Shown here one piece after another: positions 36,613 through 48,739 of a DNA stretch of 64,000 nucleotides; the first letter of the stretch is position 1; each line of letters starts with the position of its first letter. A model generated the notes under the pieces. It was given only the letters and a program-made list of their open reading frames with translations. It was not told the origin of the DNA and ran no database searches. Source of the stretch: Owenia fusiformis (Eukaryota > Annelida > Polychaeta > Sabellida > Oweniidae); the NCBI GenBank assembly GCA_903813345.2, contig CAIIXF020000010.1, forward strand, positions 23,913,740 through 23,977,739, given 5' to 3'. A program made the translations under genes and the position numbers.

Positions 36613-37325
36613 ATTGTTGATTCTACCAATAGGAAAGCAGAATCCAGTCTTTAGTTGGTGATTTAACCAATAGGAAAGCAGAATCCAGTCTTTAGTTGTT
36701 GATATAACCAATAGGAAAGCTGAACCCAGTCTTTAGTTGTTGATATAACCAATAGGAAAGCTGAATCCAGTCTTTAGTTGGTGATATAACCAATAGGAAA
36801 GCTGAATCCAGTCTTTAGTTGGTGATATAACCAATAGGAAAGCTGAACCCAGTCTTTAGTTGGTGATATAACCAATAGGAAAGCTGAACCCAGTCTTCAG
36901 TTGGTGATATAACCAATAGAAAAGCTGAGTCAAGTCTTTGGTTGGTGATATAACCAATAGGAAAGCTGAACCCAGTCTTCAGTTGGTGATATAACCAATA
37001 GGAAAGCTGAACCCAGTCTTCAGTTGGTGATATAACCAATAGAAAAGCTGAACCCAGTCTTTAGTTGGTGATATAACCAATAGAAAAGCTGAACCCAGTC
37101 TTTAGTTGGTGATATAACCAATAGAAAAGCTGAACCCAGTCTTTAGTTGGTGATATAACCAATAGAAAAGCTGAACCCAGTCTTCAGTTGGTGATATAAC
37201 CAATAGAAAAGCTGAACCCAGTCTTTAGTTGGTGATATAACCAATAGAAAAGCTGAACCCAGTCTTTAGTTGGTGATATAACCAATAGGAAAGCTGAACC
37301 CAGTCTTTAGTTGGTGATTTAACCA
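36613..37325. repeat. 41-bp satellite, about 17 copies
   Basis: Units AACCAATAGGAAAGCTGAAC plus 'ccagtctttagttggtgatat'. The units are very uniform, with sub-variants 'ataggaa'/'atagaaa' and 'tctttag'/'tcttcag' clustered in blocks. This suggests local expansion of several units at a time. Confidence 0.95.
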
Positions 37326-40300
37326 AAAAGCAGCAACTAACACAGACTAATGATCTGTTTGCTAATTCAACTGGGAGGCTTTATTTATTATAAGCATTCG
37401 TTACTGTTGCATAAAGTCATGTGATCACTATTAGTTGACTGATGGTTTGATAGTTATTAGAACTTCAAGATGTGAGTTGAATTTATGCAGATTACCTATG
37501 AGGTAGAAATAAATATTAGAGACAAAAAGTGTGATACCAATGTATGTATTAAAGTCACTATTAGAATGAACTCAGATTGAGATATCAGATCGAAAGGTAA
37601 ATACTCTTGTAGTTTGGGATTAATATCAGTCTTCAATTAAATTCACCATTGACCGATATAGGATATCACATATATTTCTTCAAAATGTAAAAATAAATAA
37701 AATTCTAATATGAAATCTTTAAGTACGTGATAATGTATATAGTACTAATAATGAAAGATCAACTATGTGAATTTTGGAACCATTTTGTGAACAACATACA
37801 ATTGGATATAGTAACAACAAGTAAAAAAACATACAAGTAGTAAAACAATGAATGAATTCTAAACAGAGGTATATTATGTCTTAGCTGATTAATTAGCATG
37901 TTAAACTTTTCATATTAACTCATTAGATATATCCCTCTCTATACATTCTGTGTCAAGGCTGATCATCTGATTCATTGAATCTCTGTGAATCATTTCTAAC
38001 AAATTAGCTTGATGGCACTGATACTTTCTAAATCAAGTCACAGAATAATCAAGCAATTGACAATATCTAAATTATAGATCTTTTTAATTTGAGCACTTTT
38101 GAAATTCAGATATGTTTATTCCATAAAATGCAAGCTTTGCATCCTATGTATGGTATGATGATATCACTGTAATTCTCTGATGATTTTCGTTTGAGAGAGC
38201 GGGTGAAGATGCTCTGAAGCAATATGTAGATTTGTACAGTGAATGTAGCTCTTTCCCTGTCATCTTAGGCCAATCCTTTAAATATCACGTCTTTGAAATC
38301 CTATATAGCTAACAGAAAATGAAAAATACAACTTAAGTATATAATCTGGACATTCTTAGGAAATAAATTAACAATAAATTAGACATCCTCCTCATAAATC
38401 CATTTTCTTTGTTAGTTCCATGAAAACAATTAAATATTTTGTGAGGTGTATTTGCATTCTCAAGTCGTGCTATACTTTTCTAGCGCAATTCTCCAAATGA
38501 GATTGCAGTGTCGCAATTACAAATATTTCTACTCTATTAGTTCGAAGATTTGTCTTGACACTTTGTCCTTTATTTCCTCCATAATATGGGAATCTCTCTG
38601 AATTCCTGAAATATTTCTTAATTGTTTTTAGAAGAAACTACTTGATAATTTATCACAATCTACCATTTCAATCGTACATATAATACCAACTCACACATAT
38701 CTACATGTACAACCTAACCCACATCTAACTCTACCTGACTCAAACTCTACCTCAATCTGATGATCTATCACGATCCACCATGTTTAGGACCCTGTTCTAT
38801 GTCATCCACATCACTATGGTAATAAGTATTGCCAATGTCACAAGACAAATCAGGTCTAAGAAGCAAATAATTTTGAGGAAGCGCTATATGTTTCAGAACG
38901 TCAATATTAAAAAGGTACTAAGGTTGCATCAAAAAGTAACAATTATGGATAAATAGAGAGATTACCAAACCGAAGAAACAGTTCAAGATATTGTTGTAAG
39001 ATTGCATCAAAGATTTTCATCTCAATAAACCTTTATGATGTATCTGCTATGCCTGATTGATTTATGATCTCAAATGACACACGTTTGGGATTCAGTGCTC
39101 ATACTGAACATTCTTGGATTAACCTTGACGGATGAATGGGTCAAAAGAGCAATTGTTGAAAGGGGCCTAGTTGATATAACTATGTTTCTGCTTGGTGTGT
39201 CTAAAGTTACTTCAACAATACTATGGACACTCTTCTTTCTTCTCAAACAAAGTTCATTACAACCCCCCTATTGTCAGGATCTAGCCATGGTAATGATACA
39301 ATGTGCCTATTTTTCGGTTATTCAATCTCATATTCTTTCTCATTTGTTTGTTGAGTCAGTTGGACATTTCTTTTGTGGGCCTGGTTCTTCTGGCTATAAC
39401 TGCTCTATTTTCATGATAAACCATGACATCTCATTTCTTCTCAGCCCAAGTGAAATAGAAAGATGTTATGAGTATCAGAATGCTGCTCTATCATCTTCTC
39501 CCTTTTAATTCCAACATTTTATCAACTGTGTACTGTTATGCTCTTTTCTATTACCACCCATTTAATGCCAGTATACTCAGAACCTGCTCATTACATCACA
39601 TCATAAAACATCTATATAGAATATAGAATACATACTTTTTTATCGGATAATTGATTTTGTTATCAAAATCATTGGGTCATTAACTCTAATGGAATCCTTT
39701 CAATCAATTTAAGCCAATAACTAGACAATGCAACCTTTGTATTATTGATAATGGCAGAGCATGGAGATGCAGATTTTCAGTTTATAGTTTTTAACTTTAG
39801 TTTTAGTCTAGCTAAAAGCCCTTGTTTTGTGTGGTGGAGCATCTAAGTACTTACAAGGAAAATATGCAAGGTCAAGAAGAGAGAACAAGAAGAGGGTAGA
39901 CAAGACTGAGCTCTTGCAAAAGGCAATATTTTACATGATATCTTGAATCAATCTAGGTAGTCATCAAACTTCACAACTTGTTTTCATATTATCAGTAAAG
40001 CCATCACAAACAAGCACAAGCATGCTTTTTCATCAGGATTTAACACTTCAGATCATAGTAAACATATTGAGAAGGGCATGCAACCAGAAATATTCTTGAA
40101 GATGAATTTTCCAAAATCAAATAGATGTTTTGTATATTGCTTCAATTGCTTTAGCAAATTTATCAACTAATTTTGAAAAAGGATAATCTGCAAATAAACA
40201 ATGATGTATGTTTTATATGAAGGTCATGTTGATCCCTAAAGCCTACCTCAGGAAATATACAATAAAATGTGAAAGACATCCATATAAGTATGTAGTGGCC

Positions 40301-42690
40301 ATATTATTATATTACCCATTGGTTGAATAGCTTTGATATAACTGAACAAGGTATCATTAATCCATTTCACTAAATAAGGAAAGGGAATGTGAGCTCCCAT
40401 TCACACTAAAGCTAAAGAGGGAAAAGATGAACAACCCACAGAGTATAATCAGGAACTTTTAGGAAATCAATAACAGATGCAAAATTAGTGTCTCGTGCAC
40501 ATAACAAAAGAATCTAGGCCATCGATTCCAATGGTTGTCGCGGCTATCATTATTGGGTGGGAGAGCAGTCACATGACTGGGTGGATAAAACATGCTCATT
40601 CATCAAATTGATTATCATCTAGGCCTTCTCTTAAAATATCACACTTGGGAGATGGGAATGCCGAACATAAGACAGCCCATAGAATAAATAAAACATTACA
40701 CAGACAAAAGTCAGTGTTGTCACATATTTAAATAAAGGACAGATTGGAACAACCAAGGTGTAAACAAAGCAGATATTGTATAAAACTTTTGGTTCAGTTA
40801 ATACATTTATAGACAGTTTAGAAAGAAATGGAAAGCAACAATGGTACTGCAAGTCAAAATATAAGGCATGGGTGTCTGTTATCTAATACTATATAACCCT
40901 TTGTGACACATCACACTGGGGTACTCTCATGAATACAAAAACATGTCAAACCTCTAGAGATCACATCTAAAGCACATTAAAACTATAATTCTGGTTAGCA
41001 AATGAAGTTGATTGTTGAATAATACCCAAGGTGAAAAATAAATGAAACAATTTAAAACTTGGTCACATTCCATACCTTTCATATATTGAATCTCCAAGGG
41101 GCTAGGAACACTAACCTCTACCCTCTATATCATATGACTGTTATATATGATTTTATTTGAAATTAAAGAGTGTATAAGGAATAGAAGTTCTTATATGAGT
41201 ATGTGTGCAAGATCGTCCATTCTTGATGAGCTTTGATAAACATTATCAAAGCGAGTCATAACAATATTGAAGAAAATACATAGATACACGTGGCAAAGCT
41301 CCATTGTTATGACGTCACAACTTAATTTTGTAGAATTAGCTTGGAAACTCATAGCAATGGTGTGTCCCTTGCCATGTTGTTAATGTTTATAGACCAGTGA
41401 TGTCACAAGTAAATCTCATCTTGCACATGTGACTTTTTAGGATGAAAGATGGCAATATCTTGCATGGGGTAAAGATGGCTGTATCTTTGTTAGTCATATG
41501 AGAAATTGAAATCTTAACAATTCAATGATGTATATTTCCTTCTTACATTCTAGTCCTATTTATCCTGAGCATTTATCTTTCTGTTCTCCTGTAGCAACTA
41601 TGGTATAATCGACAAGCAGCTAACATTCATTGGCATTAACAGTTACATCCACGACTACTCCATGTTATGTCAGGACATTACTTGTCAAACTGACCAGTAT
41701 GTAAATGTCAAAAGACTGAACCAGGCAAAATACATTGAGCATTTTCAAAATCAAACTGACAAGGTAGAAATTACCCATAATATGGCAGATCTTCCAAGGT
41801 GTTAATTGCCTCAAGTGCACTGTTAGTAATCTAATTTAGGGATGAGACTATCACTGAATTGGTTGTCACAATTATGTCCTCAATAATATGACTGATATTA
41901 AAGAAAATTGCAGGAATCAAACAGATTGTAATTTTATGCTTCAACAACAACAAAAAATGCACAAACTTTATATTTTAACTAGAAATCGGCAACGCAGCAG
42001 AGTAACAAATTCCAACGAACACTATATTCATGAATCTCTATTTGTCAAAATGGAATTATTTACCATATAATCTACCCTTGATCAAATTGACAGATATAAA
42101 AAGACATACATTAGAGATCAAATTGATTTAAGCATTTGGGCGAGTATATCATAATTTCTACTGATTTCAATAAAAATATAGAGCTCAAAGTAATAGCCAT
42201 AATCACCCATTTCAAATCAAGATTTTACCACTTTAAATATCAGTTTTCCCTTTTACATGCCTGTTTACATTATTCCTTGTTAATTACATTCTTGACTCTA
42301 TATTACGTTCCAATGATGTCTAAAGATTATATAACAGATTGATATTGTTTCTAAATGATATGGATGTCATTGCAATCTTTCTAGTATTGACCTTGCACCG
42401 AATGCACCAACGATATATCCATATGATGAGTCATGTTAACCATAACCTTGGAATAACTATGAAGGATAACTTTAATGCAACTGGGGTTATGAAAGTTTCA
42501 ATTAGGCTTTAAATAGGTACTAGGATGTCTATCAATTACCAACTAATAGTAAAATATAATAGACATATAGAAATGTTCAACTGTAAAGTGTTGGACAGAA
42601 TGTCAGTACAAAGGCACTCACCTTCAGTTTGTGCTTTGTACAACATTCTGTCTCATGCTGAATTTTACCATATTGAATGGCCTATCATTA
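37326..42690. other. Long AT-rich stretch without recognisable gene
   Basis: I looked for exons, TIRs and satellites and found only a pearl-like 5' fragment at 41979-42060 ('actagaaatcggcaacgcagcag'). The longest open frame, 39074-39508 on the plus strand (144 codons from an ATG), has hydrophobic patches but no family resemblance. One such frame is near what chance allows in this amount of AT-rich DNA. Confidence 0.4.
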
Positions 42691-42693
42691 TAC

Positions 42694-42760
42694 AGGGTGG
42701 GCCAAAAAAACAGTACCCAAAATTCCCTTTCCCTCCATATTGCAGTCACAGCTGCACTCA
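42694..42760 (+). mobile_element. Single TIR end, CAGGGTGGGCC type
   Basis: TA followed by CAGGGTGGGCCAAAAAAACA has the form of a mariner-type terminus. No matching opposite end was found nearby, so it is probably a truncated copy. Confidence 0.5.
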
Positions 42761-43165
42761 ATATGCTTGACTGAATCATAATAAATTTATTTCAGAGTAA
42801 TACACAGTTGATAATCAATTAAAAATATATAAGTATTATTGCTGAATTTTACACTATACTTGTATAAATGTACCTCTTTTGAAGGTGCCAAAGTTCAAAG
42901 GAGGAGGGAAAGTATCGCAACAGATTTTGAACAGTCATATGTTCCATTTTAGCTATTGTCTGAGGATTTAAACAGGTGCATATGTTAGGCCAATGCATTA
43001 CCTCCAGAAAAAGCACACCTAGAGATGATAAAATAATTTCGACTTTGAGACAGGGAAGATGCAAACAACCCACCCACATGTTTTTTCTGAAATGTTTTCC
43101 TAATTTTCAACCCCTTCCACCCCTGCTTTTTAATCTTTCTTGCATCAATATGTTGTTTTGATATA

Positions 43166-43311
43166 CAGTTAACCCCTTTAAAGGAATAAGTGATTCAAAT
43201 TAGCTGAAAGCAATGGATCGCATGAGTTTTCCCTATGGGAAAATAACATGGGAAATATTGTTTTCCACTTTATCTAAAGGGAATCACTTATTCCTTTATA
43301 GGGGTTAACTG
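43166..43311. mobile_element. Palindromic element, ACAGTTAACCCCTTTA ends
   Basis: Arms of about 35 bp (ACAGTTAACCCCTTTAAAGG and its inverse) around a short A/T-rich centre. The matching bases outside it ('tcaaaacacaacatatcgatgcaag') show that it sits inside the outer repeat's own palindrome. Confidence 0.8.
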
Positions 43312-43346
43312 TGTGTCAAAACACAACATATCGATGCAAGAAAAAC

Positions 43347-44165
43347 TAGATAACGGCAACTCCGCAGAGTAGCAAATCCCAACGAACAAAATATTAATTA
43401 GCGAATTCCAATCAATTATACTCATTACTTTGGTTAAAATTGAAAAAATTAGATTTTAGAATTGCGAATTCCTGCAAAGCAGCCATTTTGAATTTTCTGA
43501 GATACAAATCTGAAAAATAATACCATAATTGTGATCTACTCCAAAATTCCTTCAATTTGAGTATAATATAACCAACTTTGAAGGGATCGAAAAATTATTG
43601 CGAAATCGTACATTAGACGGCCATTTTGAATTTTACGAGGCTCGAATCAGGAAAAAAATACAATATTTGCAATCTACTCTTAATTGCCTTTCATTTGAGT
43701 ATATTAAAGCTATACTTTAGAAAGATCTAAAAATTAGCGAAAATTTCTGTTTTCCTGTCCCCCCATACACAGCCCCTGGGGGTCAGGATGAAAAACACGG
43801 AATATATGTGAAATAGATAAATGTTGTGAATATACTACCAAAATTTCAAACAATAATATTAATTACTTTGGTTCAGAATGAAAAATCTATGATTTTTGCG
43901 AAAAAGTCCCGTCATTTTTAAAGCGGCGGCCATCTTGAAAAATTTTTTTTGCGTAAAACTATTCACCAATATACATCTTTCCACTAAATATGAAGAAAAT
44001 CCGTCTACTAGTATTTGAGTTATCTTCCGGACAGACAGACGGACTGACTGACTGACTGACTGACTGACTGACTGACTGACTGACGGACTGACGGACTGAC
44101 GGACGGACAGATGGACGGACGGAGGGCTTCACTATATCCCTACCGAACTTCGTTCGTTGGGATAA
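43347..44165 (+). mobile_element. Pearl-like element with ACTG/ACGG microsatellite
   Basis: Starts ACTAGATAACGGCAACTCCG, with internal repeated 'cagccattttgaatttt' blocks. It ends with 'ccgtctactagtatttgag', a long (GACT)n/(GACG)n tract at 44033-44125 and 'cgaacttcgttcgttgggataat'. This is the clearest copy of the family, whose composition and microsatellite match bivalve pearl elements. Confidence 0.75.
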
Positions 44166-44279
44166 TAAAAATGGAGGGGTGGAAGGGGTTGAAAATCAGG
44201 AAAACATATCAGAAAAACATTTCAGTCTTCATTATATTTTGAGATGAGATGAAGTAATGTGATGAAGTGAAATGTTATG

Positions 44280-44640
44280 GGCTGTCCATAATGCTCTTGT
44301 TTTGTATGTTGTTTACCACCAATGAAGGTGAGCAATACCTCTTGGGTATATCCTGTATATTATATGGTTGTAATCATGGAAGGCAGACCCAGGAACCCCT
44401 CCTTGAAGGAGCCCTGTGTTCTTTTATGTGCACTCATACATAGTCATACAAGTACATACCACAGCCTTTTAACGAGTTGTGAACAACTCAGTCAAACACC
44501 CTGAAATACTTTATGCCAACAAGCAAATTAAGTATTGCCTGAACCGGGGATTGAATCCTGGGGACCTATTGCATAAGAGGTACACGCTCTATCTCTGAGC
44601 TATAAAGGTGGACTCTGGGTTAAGCCTGGATCCTTTCCAT
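44280..44640 (-). mobile_element. tRNA-derived SINE
   Basis: Read on the minus strand from about 44605, it shows an A-box-like TAGCTCAGAGATAGAGCG and a B-box-like GGATTCAATCCCCGG about 30 bp later, as in a tRNA-type pol III promoter. An unrelated body of about 250 bp then runs down to 44280. The tRNA part does not fold as a full functional tRNA that I can see. Confidence 0.6.
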
Positions 44641-46065
44641 AAACGTTAACAAATATTATTATGAGATAGCATACAAATAGTATGACTAGTCTAGTCTGTT
44701 TTTCATTGAAAAGTTGTTTGTGAGGACAATAGCCCCGGGACAATAGTCTTAATCAAAAAATACTAATATATAAAAATAAAGAAATGGGAAAATCATTTAC
44801 AATACTGCTCGAAATTAGGTAGTCACTTTATTATATACCTGAATTTTGACAATACCTGTTTTCTCAGTGAAGGCCAAAACAGGATGATTTGGAACTGCAG
44901 CTATGATATATTTGAATAGTTACGTATTCATACTCTTCTCAAAAGCTCCCATCTTGATTTGAGAGTTCTAATCAGAATACTAAGAATAAGTTGCATGGTG
45001 TTAATGTTGCTGTGTAGCAATGTACCTCTCCTCAGTCGATGCACATTGAGTCAATCTAAATTGTGCAATTTACAGTTGTTCAGTTCAGTCTGTTGGTGAA
45101 ATACAATTAACACAATATAACACAAAAGCAAGAATGTTCATCTCAGTGCAGTATTTATAGATTCCTTCACAAAACATCAACTTTTTTCTATGAACCTCCA
45201 AATGAAGTATAAGTACCCTATTTGATATTCCTTTATACTTTCATAAGTATCAATTATATTTAGTTACATGTATTTGCTTTATTTCTCGCTAATTCCACTA
45301 TTGTACATAATGTAAAATGTGTCCAAATAATGCTTGTTTTTCTGAATCAGAAACTGTTCACATTGATTCATTGTCAGAAAACCTGATACAAGTATATTCT
45401 CACACATAACCAAAAATAAAAAAAATACTTGAAGGCGACAAAAATTCTAGAAAGTAATCCAAGGGAAATTGAATATTTTTTCTCGTGATAAAGCTAGTTT
45501 TGATTTGGTATGTTTGAAAAAGCAATAATCTGCTCTTACTACAGCATTGCTCATGCTCATTCTCAAACAACCTTTATTATTTCAAATTAATCAGGTATCA
45601 ACAGAATTCAGTGAATCCAATCAATTAATAGCATTAATTTATCAACTGAGAACAAGCATTTGTCAGACCATTGTATCCAGTCAATGACTTTATTCTTGGA
45701 CCAGGTCTAGAACATTCAAGACACTTAGGCAATTGATTGCAAATAAATAAGGATAACACCAGGATAAATTAAAAAATATATCCCTTCAAAAATTATCAAC
45801 ATAAAAATTTGATTTTTTTACAACTTTGTATGACTTTTAAGATTACAATTAATAAGCAAATGAGTGGAAATCTTACATCATGCAAAAGAGCATGATTTTG
45901 ACTATTAAGAACTGTTTGAATGGTATTTGGCTGAGTGATGAATTAAGCCTGAAGATATTGATCAGGACTCTCAGAGTTGGCATATTATAATGAACCCAAT
46001 CTCACTAATGATAGAATAATGGCTCTTGATGACCTGCATGCCTTGGGTTTAATTATAGTCCCTTC
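44641..46065. other. No gene seen
   Basis: AT-rich, unremarkable sequence between the SINE and the 76-bp array. Confidence 0.4.
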
Positions 46066-47633
46066 TGCTACAGACCAAGAGAGGGGTAGACATGCAACAC
46101 TGAAACATGCTACATTCTCAACATAATGTTCAAAGTGCTACAGACACAGGCCAGGAGAGGGGTAGCCATGTAACACTGAAACATGCTACATTTTCAATAT
46201 AATGTTCAAAGTGCTACATACACAGGCCAGGAGAGGGGTAGCCATGCAACACTGAAACATGCTACATTTTCAATATAATGTTCAAAGTGCTACAGACACA
46301 GGCCAGGAGAGGGGTAGCCATGCAACACTGAAACATGCTACATTTTCAATATAATGTTCAAAGTGCTACAGACACAGGCCAGGAGAGGGGTAGCCATGCA
46401 ACACTGAAACATGCTACATTTTCAATATAATGTTCAAAGTGCTACAGACACAGGCCAGGAGAGGGGTAGCCATGCAACACTGAAACATGCTACATTTTCA
46501 ATATAATGTTCAAAGTGCTACAGACACAGGCCAAGAGAGGGGTAGCCATGCAACACTGAAACATGCTACATTTTCAATATAATGTTCAAAGTGCTACAGA
46601 CACACGCCAGGAGAGGGGTAGCCATGTAACACTGAAACATGCTACATTTTCAATATAATGTTCAAAGTGCTACAGACACAGGCCAGGAGAGGGGTAGCCA
46701 TGTAACACTGAAACATGCTACATTTTCAATATAATGTTCAAAGTGCTACAGACACAGGCCAGGAGAGGGGTAGCCATGTAACACTGAAACATGCTACATT
46801 TTCAATATAATGTTCAAAGTGCTACAGACACAGGCCAAGAGAGGGGTAGCCATGCAACACTGAAACTTATCACATGCTCTGTAAAATTCCAGTAATCTGA
46901 TTGGTTGATTACCGTGTGAGTTTTCCCGTCTCACACGGGCGTCTCACACGTTACTAGAGGCAACCAGTGATGACGTTTCATATTTTGCCCATACAATATG
47001 ACGTCATACTATTTCACAAAAAGTACGAATACAACGGTATGACGTCATATTGTTTCAAAGCGAAATCAAAGATTATAATAGTTACCAGGAGTACAGTGTA
47101 CTGAAAACAATCATAACTGACCAAATCAAAATGCCTCAAAATTCCTAGACATGTGATAAAATCGTCATCACACGTTTCAGCTTATGTGATACATGAAATA
47201 TTCCACTCGGGTAACAATGTATCACCACTCAAGCTTCGCTTTCGTGGATGATACAGTATTACCTTTCGTGGAATATTTCCTGTATCACATGCTGAAACGT
47301 GTGATAACTGATAATGCTACATTTTCAATATAATGTTCAAAGTGCTACAGACACATGCCAGGAGAGGGGTAGCCATGCAACACTGAAACATGCTACATTT
47401 TCAATATAATGTTCAAAGTGCTACAGACACATGCCAGGAGAGGGGTAGCCATGCAACACTGAAACATGCTACATTTTCAATATAATGTTCAAAGTGCTAC
47501 AGACACAGGCCAGGAGAGGGGTAGCCATGCAACACTGAAACATGCTACATTTTCAATATAATGTTCAAAGTGCTACAGACACACGCCAGGAGAGGGGTAG
47601 CCATGTAACACTGAAACATGCTACATTTTCAAA
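46066..47633. repeat. 76-bp satellite, about 15 copies, split by an insertion
   Basis: Units contain GCTACAGACACAGGCCAGGA, 'gaggggtagccatgcaacactgaaacat' and 'gctacattttcaatataatgttcaaagt'. Some 10.5 units lie left of the insertion (46867-47314) and about 4 right of it. Units are 97-99% alike by eye, with shared variants (ACACG, CATGT, CCAAGAG) in separate units. Confidence 0.95.
46867..47314. mobile_element. 448-bp element inserted within a satellite
   Basis: Starts TTATCACATG and ends near GTGTGATAACTGATAA. It contains an internal palindrome at 47169-47307 (TCACACGTTTCAGC arms) and several TGACGTCA words. It interrupts the sequence 'ctgaaac|atgctaca' of a satellite unit, and no clear target duplication is visible. 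Confidence 0.8.
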
Positions 47634-47949
47634 CAAATCAAGCTCTTGTGAGTGATTCACTTTTACTGATTGCTTCTTCTTTCATCAATGTCTCCATAGC
47701 TGAATATCTATCATCATTTTCATCAATTTCACTATTTTTGGAAACTAATCTTGGAGTCTGCTTTTATATCATTGATACTAGATGGGTTGTCATCCCATAT
47801 GTACTTGCCAGCTACCGATTGGATGTTGAGATGATTTTCCAGGCTTTGTATAAAAAACCTCCTACATCATACCCACCTACTCACGTACGTTGAACATGAT
47901 ACAGTCTTTGAAGGGTTCAATTTTAGTTTATTAAATCTTAGTTTATGAT

Positions 47950-48180
47950 GAATTATAGATGCATTTGTAACGACCCTTGATAGCAAGTTGCTACTACAGC
48001 CCAGCTGGGTTCGATTCCCACTCGAGGCATCAAATTTAGCACACTTTCTTTCAATTTCTTTATCTGGCTGGTTGGACCTATGCTCGCAGTCGTTAGTTAG
48101 TTATTTCCCTGGGGCACCCTCGGGTCATTCCACATTACAATGCACCCATATTCCTTTATTTATGGATCTGTCATGATTTA
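47950..48180 (+). mobile_element. tRNA-derived SINE (partial)
   Basis: Contains a strong B box, GGGTTCGATTCCCAC (about 48006-48020), preceded by 'gatagcaagttgctactacagcccagc', as in a tRNA T-arm and variable region. A SINE body with 'ttatctggctggttggac' follows. The A box is not clear, so the 5' end is missing or diverged. Confidence 0.55.
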
Positions 48181-48254
48181 TGTATTTGCCTTTCACTATG
48201 TCACTGTGGCAATAATGTATGAAACAACTGAATTTCTTCACAAATTTTAATTAC

Positions 48255-48530
48255 AAAGGTGCCACTAGGTAGTTCCTAGTTTCACCACCAAGGTCAGATA
48301 ACAATGCAGATATTATAGGAAAAAGTTCATCTCAGCTTCAATATTCGTTATACTTATTGGATCAATTTTCATATAACCTTTTTGGCTTTGATAATCATAT
48401 AACTGAAAAATATGTCCAGTAAAAATATTGTCTGTCAAGAACAAGAAGAAACTCTACTTCTTATGATTCTATAACATGGGTTCTATGGGGAACCTACCTG
48501 ACCTAGGAGTCAAACTTTCAAAGATACTGA
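48255..48530. mobile_element. AGATGCGAGTAG MITE, inverted partial copy
   Basis: Minus-strand landmarks of the family are present ('ttcaccaccaaggt', 'atgtccagtaaaaatattgtctgtc', 'ctatggggaacc'). The ends are lost. Confidence 0.65.
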
Positions 48531-48739
48531 AAGAACAGGTCCATTTAACAGATATTGGTCCACTTAGACTTTTTCCAAAAACACTCATTCTTCCATTTAC
48601 TTTTAAAACCGATTGCATGCTGTAGATAAACCTTCTTTCTTGAGATGTGCAATTTCAAAAAGTGGCATAAGTTTTCAGTTTCTTTGAAAAATTGGCAGTA
48701 AGAACCCCTATTACAAGGCTGACTGAATATGGGTACATA

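Larger units (their letters stand above)
43081..44220. mobile_element. Nested inverted-repeat cluster
   Basis: An outer pair (CTGAAATGTTTTCCTAATTT near 43088 and its inverse near 44165-44215, each with 'ccccttccacccct') encloses a palindromic element at 43166-43311 and a pearl-like element at 43347-44165. The likely order of insertion is outer first, then the two inner ones. Confidence 0.7.

Noticed and set aside
36815-37039. Repetitive Trp/Tyr-rich frame on minus strand
   Set aside because: It is the 41-bp satellite read through; it shifts frame each unit and has no gene context.
39074-39508. 144-codon open frame on plus strand
   Set aside because: Long for this AT-rich window but close to chance. 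It has no recognisable motif, no splice context and no neighbours, so it is mentioned only within the surrounding stretch.
44527-44605. A functional tRNA gene
   Set aside because: Pol III-type boxes are present but a full cloverleaf with a clean acceptor stem is not, and a SINE body follows.
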